Of a DNA stretch of 64,000 nucleotides, positions 45,337-53,469 are shown piece after piece. The notes below the pieces were generated by a model, which saw only the letters and a list, made by a program, of their open reading frames with translations, was not told the origin of the DNA and searched no databases. The translations under genes and the position numbers were made by a program. Positions within the stretch are counted from its first letter, which is position 1. Each line of letters opens with the position of its first letter. This stretch comes from Candidatus Caldilinea saccharophila (GTDB taxonomy: Bacteria > Chloroflexota > Anaerolineae > Caldilineales > Caldilineaceae): assembly GCA_016710365.1 (NCBI GenBank), contig JADJVW010000025.1:1-64000 (forward strand), in the 5' to 3' direction.

Positions 45337-45470
45337 CTACATCCGCACCTGCCCCGTCAACAGCCGCTGCATTAGCCCCCTCTTCTGCGCCTGCAACTAC
45401 GACAATCGCTGCTGCTGCAAGGCGATTTCCTTGGCGGCGCAATCTTCCTGGCAGTTCGGAGCTGCTGGGA
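45337..45470 (-). pseudogene. hsdS: Remnant of the type I specificity subunit (hsdS) 3' end
   Basis: On the minus strand, one frame reads EIALQQQRLS-stop-LQAQKR and GLMQRLLTGQVRM to a stop at 45337. This is the typical last coiled segment of HsdS (LxxQKxGLMQxLLTGxVRV). Only the last ~40 codons remain, with one internal TAG at 45398-45400; everything encoding the target-recognition domains is gone. It adjoins the hsdM remnant. Confidence 0.6.
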
Positions 45471-45474
45471 AGAT

Positions 45475-45507
45475 TGGCCATCAAGCGCGTGCAGCGCTTG
45501 ATGGCCA
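45475..45507. repeat. Palindrome at the hsdM/hsdS remnant junction
   Basis: TGGCCATCAAGCGC (45475-45488), five bases, and its exact complement (45494-45507). It sits where the hsdM-like sequence stops and the hsdS tail begins, so it may mark the deletion or insertion point. Confidence 0.75.
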
Positions 45508-45830
45508 GCGAGCCGGAGCCACCCGCCGGGCCACAGATGCGCTCGATCAGATATTCGTAGGCGTCGCCGATGATGTCCAGGTCGCACACGCGGGAAGGGC
45601 GCAGGTCGAGCCGCAGGTCGTGAAAGTCTTGCAGCAGATGCTTGAGACGTTCGTTGCGCTGTGCGGTGCGGCCCAACACGGCCTCACTGTTGAAGTCGAT
45701 GTTGCGAAAGACCTCGTCGAGCTTCTCCTTGTCGGCATCCTCAATGGCCTCCGGCGCCACTTTGATCAGCTCGCCCAGGTTGGGCGTTGCGATTGTCGGA
45801 GGGATGGATGCCCAAGCCGTCAGTATAGCA
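45508..45830 (-). pseudogene. hsdM: Remnant of the type I modification methylase (hsdM)
   Basis: Minus-strand reading ATPNLGELIKVAPEAIEDAD, KLDEVFRNIDFNSEAVLG, AQRNERLKHLLQDFHDLRLD and LRPSRVCDLDIIGDAYEYLI corresponds to the helical N-terminal part of HsdM that precedes the SAM-binding domain. Both the beginning and the whole catalytic methylase domain (FxGxG, NPPF) are missing, so no active methylase is encoded. Upstream it ends at the palindrome array. Confidence 0.75.
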
Positions 45831-45857
45831 TCAGTTCGTCGTTACGACAGCGGCAAT

Positions 45858-46740
45858 GTCAGGCCGGTAGCCTGACCCCACGGGGCGAGGCGCACTTCGT
45901 AGGTCGGGTTATCAACCCGACGTGGCCGGTCGAGCAGTCGGTTGGAGCGGTGGGTTGAGGGCGATGTCAGGCTGGTAGCCTGACCTACGGGGCGAGGCGC
46001 TACGGGGCGAGGCGCTACGGGGCGAGGCGCTACGGGGCGAGGCGCTACGGGGCGAGGCGCTACGGGGCGAGGCGCACTTCGTAGGCCGGGTTATCAACCC
46101 GACGTAGCCGGTCGAGCAGTCGGTTGGAGCGGTGGGTTGAGGGCGATGTCAGGCTGGTAGCCTGACCTACGGGGCGAGGCACACTTCGTAGGCCGGGTTA
46201 TCAACCCGACGTGGCTTGTTGAGCCGGTGGGTTGGAGCGGTGGGTTAAGGGCGATGTCAGGCTGGTAGCCTGACCTACGGAGGAAAGGAGTTGCGCACTT
46301 CGTAGGTCGGGTTATCAACCCGACGTGGCTTGTTAGGGGCATCGGTTGATTGGTGGGATGAGCGGCAATGTCAGGCTGGTAGCCTGACCTACGGAGGAAA
46401 GGAGTTGCGCACTTCGTAGGTCGGGTTATCAACCCGACGTGGCTTGTTAGGGGCATCGGTTGATTGGTGGGATGAGCGGCAACGTCAGGCTGGTAGCCTG
46501 ACCTACGGAGGAAAGGAGTTGCGCACTTCGTAGGTCGGGTTATCAACCCAACGTGGCTTGTTAGGGGCATCGGTTGATTGGTGGGATGAGCGGCAACGTC
46601 AGGCTGGTAGCCTGACCTACGGAGGAAAGGAGTTGCGCACTTCGTAGGTCGGGTTATCAACCCGACGTGGCTTGTTAGGGGCATCGGTTGATTGGTGGGA
46701 TGAGCGGCAATGTCAGGCTGGTAGCCTGACCTACGGGGGA
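45858..46740. repeat. Tandem array of paired palindromes, 8 copies, 108-114-base period
   Basis: Eight copies of GTCAGGCTGGTAGCCTGAC (the first with one change) start at 45858, 45966, 46148, 46256, 46370, 46484, 46598 and 46712. Between them sit seven copies of GTCGGGTTATCAACCCGAC (with small changes). The last five intervals are 108, then 114 four times; the wide interval 45966-46148 is explained by a 15-base repeat expansion. Because 114 is divisible by three, the minus strand has a long open frame here that I do not believe is a gene. Together with the flank to 46835 this is a 1-kb stretch with no gene. Confidence 0.93.
45985..46074. repeat. Six exact copies of a 15-base unit
   Basis: CTACGGGGCGAGGCG repeated six times without change (45985, 46000, 46015, 46030, 46045, 46060) inside the palindrome array. 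Identity of all copies points to recent slippage. Confidence 0.95.
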
Positions 46741-46835
46741 GGGAAAGGCGCGCCCGGATTGGACGTGGAAAATTTCCTTGAAGGAAGTTGCGGGCAGGGT
46801 TTGCGACAGACCAGGGATGACCACAAGCAGCAGCG

Positions 46836-49244
46836 TTATTGGCCTTGCGTCAGCCCTAATTCCTCCACGCGGGCGCGCAGAACAAAGCGGCGGTACGCGC
46901 GCACTTCGGCAAGCAGGGCGTCAAGCTCCTGCCAGAGAGTTTCTGCGTCGCGGCGGGTGACGACTGGCGCGCCGGCGGCAATGGCCGCGCGGTCGCCGTC
47001 CAACCATTCGTCCAGGCGCAGGATGCCGCGCGCTTCCAACAGAAGCAGCGCCGTACGCACGACGGCTTCGGTCTGGCCGAGCCGCGCAGCCATGCGCCCG
47101 ACGTCGACCACAGCGTCGTGGCTGAGTGCATATTTCGCCATGCCCGCCACCTGTTTGACAATGGCGTCGGCGTCGTCGTCCGTGGTGGTGCGCCCGCACA
47201 GGTAGAGCGTGCGTCCGCCGCTGCTTGCCGCCAGCCAGTGCAGCACTTCGCCCGATGGCGGAAGGCTCCACAAAATGAGCGGCCGGCCGGCCGCGGCAGG
47301 CACGGCAAAGCGGGGAGCATAGGCAACGTCCGGGCTGACGCTTTCGAGCCGTACGCCCTCAGCATACCAGACCGCGCCGCCGGGAAGCTGCGCGGCGGGC
47401 TGCTCCACCTGGCGCAGATCGACAATCTCCAGCGGGCCGCGTGCGTCAGGAATGACTTCAATCGCCTGGCGCTGCGCGGGACGGTGCGCGACATACATCA
47501 ATTGCAGCGAGCGTGCGCCGCGATATTCGTTGACGCCGAGCGTGTAGACAAAATCCAGCGCGGCGTCGGCGGACAGTTCGACATCGCCGCCGCCAAACCA
47601 GACAAGCTCGTGCACGGGTGCGTCCGCGCCGCCAGGCAGAGGCGCAGCTTGCGATGCGCGCCGTCGTTGCCCATGCGCCGGTCGTTGACGACAGTCAAGT
47701 TAAAGGTGGCAAACCGCGGCGTTGGATTGCCCTGGCCAAAGGGCGCCAGCCGCGCCAGCTCCGCTTCCAGTTCGAGCGACAACTCACTCAGCGGCGCTTC
47801 CACATCGATTTGCAAGCCAGGTTGCAGCGCAGGGTCGCGGTAATGTTCAATTTGCCGGCTCAACTCACGGCGGAACGCAGCGATATTTTCCGGCAGCAGA
47901 CTCACGCCCGCTGCGCCCGGATGGCCGCCGTGCGTGAGCAGCAAATGGCTGCACGCTGCGATCGCCGCGCCGATATCGACGCCGGGGATGCTGCGGGCGC
48001 TGCCGCGCCACCTCGCCCGGCGGATTCAGCAGCAGCAGCAACGGGTTTGCCAAACTCCTCGACGAGCCGCGAGGCAACAATGCCGACGATGCCCGCGTGC
48101 CACTGGGGATGGGTCAGCACCAGGGCGTTGAAATCGAGCAGACTCTGGTCGCGCTCGATCAGTTCCAGCGCGGATTTTGTAATCTGGCTCGTGAGCAGGC
48201 GGCGCTCCTGGTTGAGGCGCTCCAATTTGTTGGCAAGTTGCCCGGCGCGAATCGGGTCCGCGTGGAAAGCAACTCGACGGAGACCGTGGCGTCGTCCAGC
48301 CGTCCGAGCGCGTTCATGCGCGGGCCAAGCTGAAAGCCTATCGACTCGGCGGTCAGTTTGGTCGCATCGACGCGCGAGATCTGCATCAGCGCCATCAGCC
48401 CGACCCGCTTGGTGGTGCGCAGCCGTTCCAGCCCACGTTGCAAAAGATAGCGAGCGTCGTTCACCTGTTCGGCGACGTCGGCCACGATGCCCAGCGCGAC
48501 GAGGTCGAGCATCTCTGCCTCTTCACCGCTGCGCCCGGCCAGGGCAAACAGACGCTGCACCAATTTGTAGGCCACGCCGACGCCGGGCAGCGTGCGCAAC
48601 GGGTCGCTATCGGGTAGGAACTTGGGGTTGACAATGGCGTCGGCGCGGAGCACGCTTTCGACGCCAACCTCAACGGGGCTCCGCCCCCACAAAGGATCAA
48701 CGCCCGGCGTCAACCCGTGAAACTCTGCGGACAAATCGTGGTGGTCGGTAATCACGACCGTCAAGCCACAGTCGCGTGCATAGCCAACCCCCGCAGCTTC
48801 GGCAATACCGGTGTCGCAGGTCACGAGCAAATCCGCGGGAAATTCGGCCAACTTCTCCTTGAGTTTGGGCACGCGGATGCCGTGGCTCTCCTCGAAGCGA
48901 TTGGGCACATGAAAATGCACGCGTGCGTCACCGGCCAAAGTGCGCAGCGCGGTGACGAGGAGCGCGGTGCTCGTCTGCCCGTCCACGTCGAAGTCGCCCC
49001 ACACCAGGAGGTTTTGCTGGCGGGCAATGGCGTCGTGGAGCAGGCTGGCCGCGGCATCCACGCCGAGCAAGGCGGAAGGCGGCGCCGGCGTATAGGCGTC
49101 GGCGTCAAGAAAAGGGATGGCCTTGGCCGGCGTGTCGATGCCACGCTGGGCAAGCAACTGCGCCACCAGTGGATGTCCACCGACGGCCGCGACCAGTTCC
49201 GGCGATGGGGTGACGGATGGTTTAGTAATCCAGGGTTGCGTCAT
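46836..49244 (-). CDS. recJ: Single-stranded-DNA exonuclease RecJ, three frameshifts
   Basis: 5'-3' exonuclease of DNA repair and recombination, about 800 residues after repair. DHH-domain motifs: WGDFDVDGQTSTALLVTAL, VTCDTGIAEA and VVITDHHDLS; GVGVAYKLVQRLFAL and LGPRMNALGRLDDA follow. Frameshifts near 48255 (to LERLNQERRLLTSQITKSAL), near 48030 (to LLTHGGHPGAAGVSLL, the DHHA1 GGH motif) and near 47635 (to HELVWFGGGD) divide the gene; every piece is conserved. The C-terminal ~200 residues form an extra domain with a winged-helix-like end (ALSHDAVVDVGRMAARLGQT), as in some long RecJ proteins. ATG 49244 is chosen where the aligned N-terminus begins. Confidence 0.88.
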
Positions 49245-49441
49245 GGTCAGACTGGTTCTGGGTTGCACGGGTCATACGCTTGAAAATCCTGCCGGACATC
49301 ACTACTCATTTCTGGAAGAACCGCAGCAAATCGTGCGCATTGTATATGCGCGCTGGTGATACGTCAACGTCGTCTTGGAATAAAACTGTTCCCCCGCCGA
49401 AGTGTTGATCGAGTCGTAGTGTGGTAAAATCGCAAGTTTGT

Positions 49442-51370
49442 ATGATGGCACCAAGCACTTCTGCTCCAACTTCGCGGCCGGCGCGGCTCCTGGTGCGCCT
49501 AGGGATGCTGGCGATGCTGCTGCTCGCCTTTGCGCTGCGCGCCTATCGGCTCGATTTCCAGAGCTTCTGGAGCGACGAGGGCATCAGCCTGCAACGCGCG
49601 GCGCTGGGCCTGCCGGCAATGTTGGACGCCATGCCGGTCGAACATCTGCCCGGCTACTTCATCTTGTTGCACTTCTGGCTGCCTGCGACCGGCGGCCACG
49701 ACTTTGCGCTCCGCTTTCTGTCGCTTTGGCCCAGCGTGTTGAGCGTGGCCCTGCTCTACCGGCTAGGCGTCGATCTCGGCTATCGTCCTGCGGGTCTAGC
49801 GGCCGCGTTGCTGCTGGCGACAAACGGCTTTCAGATCTGGTACGCACAAGAGGCGCGTATGTATAGCTGGCTGCTGGCCGCTTCCCTCCTCTCCACGATC
49901 GCATTGTGGCGGCTGCTGGCGTTGGACGGGCGGCGCAGAGATCGTGCGCGATGGGGCTGGGGCATTACGTATGCTCTGGCAACCGCGGCGACCGTCTACT
50001 TGCATCTGTTTGGTGCGTTGACGCCCCTGGCGCAGACGATCTTTATGGCCGGCTGGTTGGCTGTACGCCGCGATGGGCGCGGCTTTGGGCGCTGGCTTGC
50101 CGCCGCGACGGGTGCGTTGCTGCTGTTTCTTCCCTGGCTGCCGCGTGTATTGGGAATTTTCGCTTTTGGCGGCTGGCGCGACGCGGGCGACCCGGCGGAA
50201 ATTCCGTGGCGTTATCTGGCCGCCTTCACCGTAAGCGACGCCATGCCCGAACCGTGGCGCACGCCGTTGGTCTGGTTCTATGCGTTGTTGGCGCTGGCCG
50301 GCTTGCTCTTCTGGTGGCGTGTGCGCCGCAGCGCCGGGTTTTTACTGGCAACCTCCCTGCTGGCGCCCATGCTTGCGGTCATCGCGCTGGCGGTGCGCAA
50401 CCCTGATTATCATGAGCGCTACGCCATCGTGGTGGCAGCCCCGCTGCTCTTGTTGGCGGCAGGCAGCATCGGCTGGCTCGATTGGCGAACAGGGCAGTCG
50501 CATCGCGCGCGTTCACGTGCAAACCCAGCCGCTCAGGCGCTGGCGGTGATGGCGATGCTTGCCCTCGCCGCCATGAATCTGCTTGCCGTGCAGCGCCACT
50601 ACACCGACGCCACGCTCCACAAGCCGGATTTTCGCGGCGCGGCCGCCACGATCATGGCCGGGCTTGCGCCGGGAGACGTGGTGCTGGTCGATGGGCCTGA
50701 CCCCAACAAGGTGTTTCTGCACTATTATCGTGGCGCCGCGCCTGTGATCGCAGTCAGCGAGCTGGAGCGCACGCCGCTGGCGGAAGCCGATGCAGCGCTG
50801 CGTGAGCGCACGAACGGCGCACGCCGCGCCTGGGAGCTGCTCTACTTTCACGCGCCGGCCTCGGTCCAGGTCTGGCTGGCGACGCAGGGCTGGGCCACAG
50901 AACCCAGTTACCACAACGGCATCCGCGTGACGCTCTACGGGCTGGACGCAGGCAGTGGCGTCACCACGCCGCTGGATATCGCCTTTGGCCCGGACTTGAC
51001 CCTGGAGCGCGTCACGCTTGACACGCTGACGCCACAACCCGGCGATCTGCTGCGTGTGACGACCGATTGGTTCACACAAGCCGCCGCACCGGAGTATAAG
51101 TTCAGCTTGCGCCTGCACGATGCCGCGGATACCCTGGTGCAGAGTGTAGACTATACGCCACAGAATTGGTTTGCGCCCACCAATGTCTGGGTAGTTGGTC
51201 AGCCTGCGCGCGACCAACGCGGGTTGCTGTTGTCGCCAGATCTGCCGCCGGGCGACTATCGCCTGACGTTGCGGCTCTACGAACCGGACACCGGCGCGCC
51301 CGTGATGACCGCAGCCGGTGAGGATGTCCTGCTCGCCACGTTGACGGTGCGCAAGGCAGGGACGCCATGA
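49442..51370 (+). CDS. GT39/ArnT-like membrane glycosyltransferase (first of three)
   Basis: About 642 residues. The first periplasmic loop has DFQSFWSDEGISLQRA, the acidic motif of this family, and HLPGYFILLHFW; then about 10 TM helices to residue 385. The C-terminal ~250 residues are outside: a region with DVVLVDGPDPNKVFLHYYRG and a beta-sandwich (LDIAFGPDLTLERVTLDTL, PGDYRLTLRLYEPDTGAP). It would transfer a sugar from a polyprenyl-phosphate donor such as the GT2 gene at 37 kb could make. ATG 49442 is preferred to a GTG at 49421. The next transferase follows within 75 bases. Confidence 0.86.
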   Translation: MMAPSTSAPTSRPARLLVRLGMLAMLLLAFALRAYRLDFQSFWSDEGISLQRAALGLPAMLDAMPVEHLPGYFILLHFWLPATGGHDFALRFLSLWPSVLSVALLYRLGVDLGYRPAGLAAALLLATNGFQIWYAQEARMYSWLLAASLLSTIALWRLLALDGRRRDRARWGWGITYALATAATVYLHLFGALTPLAQTIFMAGWLAVRRDGRGFGRWLAAATGALLLFLPWLPRVLGIFAFGGWRDAGDPAEIPWRYLAAFTVSDAMPEPWRTPLVWFYALLALAGLLFWWRVRRSAGFLLATSLLAPMLAVIALAVRNPDYHERYAIVVAAPLLLLAAGSIGWLDWRTGQSHRARSRANPAAQALAVMAMLALAAMNLLAVQRHYTDATLHKPDFRGAAATIMAGLAPGDVVLVDGPDPNKVFLHYYRGAAPVIAVSELERTPLAEADAALRERTNGARRAWELLYFHAPASVQVWLATQGWATEPSYHNGIRVTLYGLDAGSGVTTPLDIAFGPDLTLERVTLDTLTPQPGDLLRVTTDWFTQAAAPEYKFSLRLHDAADTLVQSVDYTPQNWFAPTNVWVVGQPARDQRGLLLSPDLPPGDYRLTLRLYEPDTGAPVMTAAGEDVLLATLTVRKAGTP

Positions 51371-51383
51371 GTGGTGCGGAGCA

Positions 51384-51421
51384 CAGACGTCGCGTCTGCA
51401 AGTGCGGACGGGGACGTCCGC
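51384..51421. repeat. Double palindrome, family D copy 1
   Basis: CAGACGTCGCGTCTG followed by GCGGACG and CGTCCGC around four bases. A related double palindrome lies at 56828-56880. Here it separates two glycosyltransferase genes; any reading frame crossing it is unlikely to be real, which places the next start after it. Confidence 0.7.
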
Positions 51422-51442
51422 GATCCGGGAAAGGTGGATTTG

Positions 51443-53469
51443 GTGAAGCTTTCGTCACAGCCTGAACACAGAGCCTGGCTGACACAACATGGCAGAGTTG
51501 CGCTGCTTGGACTTATCCTCCTGGCCTATCTGCGCGCGGTGATGTGGCTCGATCAGCAGCCGCTGTGGTGGGATGAGAGCCTGAGTTTGCAGCGCGTTGA
51601 GCAGCCGCTGGCCGATTTGTTGCGCGGCGTGTTGTGGATCAGCGACAACCTGACCCGCATCCCGACGATCGACCAGCATCCGTTCTTCTACTTCCTGTTG
51701 CAAGGTATGGTCGTGACGGGCGCCGGCAGCGAGGAATTCGCCGTGCGCTACGCATCCGTGCTGGCGGCAACGCTCTTTGCACCCGCGGGCTGGGTGCTGG
51801 GCGCTGGTTTGTGCGGCGTGAACTGGCGCCGCCGGCGACGCCCTGGTTCGCCGTGCTGTTGGCGGCGACCAGCCCCTTCCTGCTCTGGTTCGGCCAGGAA
51901 GCCAGACCTTACGCGCTGTGGGCCACGCTGAGCGCCCTGTCCACCTATCTGCTGCTGCGCGCCACTGAAGACCAACGCCTCAATCGCCCAGCGGCGGTCG
52001 GCTATCTCCTCGTGGAGTTGATGGCGCTGGCGACCCACTATTTTGCCGTGTTCCTGCTGCCTTTCCAGGTGCTGGTCATCGTGGTCTGGGCGTGGCGCAG
52101 CCGCCGTCTCTGGGCGGTGGGCGCGGCCCTGGTGCTGCTAGGCGTCGGCGCGCTCATTGGTCTCTATGCGGCGTGGCTTCTGATCGGTCAGGGCGGCGGC
52201 GGCAACTTCTCCGAAATTTCATTGCCGATTTTGATCCCCGATTTGGTCAATGCGTTCAGCCTGGGGCTGAGCGTCGATTACGGCGTCGTCTGGTGGATCG
52301 ACCTGATCTTTGGCGGGCTGGCGCTGATCGGCCTGGGGTGGGGTCTGCTGCAGCGCCAACGGCTGGCGGCCGGCGGCTGGATCTTGCCCGCCTTCTTCGT
52401 GATCGCGCTGGCGTTGCTGCTGGCGGTCAACGTCTACCGCCCGCTCTACATGACGGCGCGCCACCTGAGCCAGCTTCTCAGCGGCTTTGTCCTGGCGGTG
52501 GCAATCGGGCTGGCTGTGCTCTGGATGCGCCAACGCATCGTCACGCTGCTGCTCACGCTGTTTCTGCTGGGCGCGGTCGGCTACAGCACACTGAACTACT
52601 TCACCGACGAGCGCTACGCCAAGGACGACTACCCGCGCCTGGGCGCCTACATGCAAGAACGCATGATGCCCGGCGACCTGATCCTCTACAACGAAGCGCC
52701 CACCAAGCGCATCTTCGAGTACTATGCGCCGCTGGACGCGGTTTACGCTGCGATGCGCGGCGGTGCGGAGCTGGCCGTCTTTGGCGCGCCGCTGCTCGAC
52801 CGCAGCGTCGATGAGACGATTCAGTGGCTCGAAGCTCAGGCGCCCGCCTATCGTCGCATCTGGCTGCTGCGCTCTGGCAATCATGTCGTCCAGGATCCTG
52901 ACGGGCGCATGGAGCAGTGGATGAACGAGCATTTCACGCTGATGCGCGATGTCAAATTTTTCAGCCAATCTTCGCTGCACGTCAAGCTCTATCTGCCGAC
53001 CATTCCCGTTTTCGAGCAAGGAACGCCGGACATCCAGCATCCGGTGCTGGCCGAATTTGGCGGGTTGATCCGGCTGGTGGGCTATGACGCGGACCCGCCG
53101 CAAGCCGCCGACCTGCCGTCGCAGACGCGGCTCTACTGGCAGGTGACGAGCAAGCCGGAGCGCCGCTACCGGTACATCTGGCGGCTGCTAGTGCAGGATG
53201 CCGAGGGCAATTACCATCCCCAAGCCATCGTCGAGCGCGAACCCTATGAAGGCGACGCGCCCACCATCTACTGGGATCCCGGCAAAACCATCATGGAGTA
53301 TGTCGAACAGCCCCCGTTATCACCTAATGCACCGGTCGAAGGCCGTCGCTTCTATGCGCTGGAGCTGTATGACGCCGAGACGCAGGAAAAGCTGCCCGTC
53401 ACAGCCATCGAAGGCGGCCAGCTTGCGGCTGACGGCGTCACCGCTTTGTTCCCGGTGGACGGCCCATGA
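51443..53469 (+). CDS. GT39/ArnT-like membrane glycosyltransferase (second), one frameshift
   Basis: About 675 residues when joined. N-terminal loop PLWWDESLSLQRVEQPLADL and TIDQHPFFYFLLQG give the family acidic motif. The frame breaks near 51825 (GVNWRRRRRPG), and the other frame continues ELAPPATPWFAVLLAATSPF, GQEARPYALWATLSALSTYL and about nine TM helices. The outer C-terminal part has PGDLILYNEAPTKRIFEYYA and a beta-sandwich (LPSQTRLYWQVTSKPERRYR). The GTG at 51443 is chosen because AAGGTGG lies 5 bases before it and the palindrome upstream is not coding. Its stop overlaps the next start (ATGA). Confidence 0.83.

Noticed and set aside
45294..45958. Plus-strand open frames over the hsdM/hsdS remnants
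   Set aside because: The minus strand shows clear HsdM and HsdS residues; the plus frames have none.
46094..46684. Long minus-strand open frame with repeated 38-residue units
   Set aside because: It lies wholly in the palindrome array; the period of 114 is divisible by three, so the frame stays open by arithmetic. No start signal or family resemblance.
45858..46740. Possible CRISPR array
   Set aside because: Spacers between the repeats are almost identical, units are over 100 bases, and no cas genes are near.
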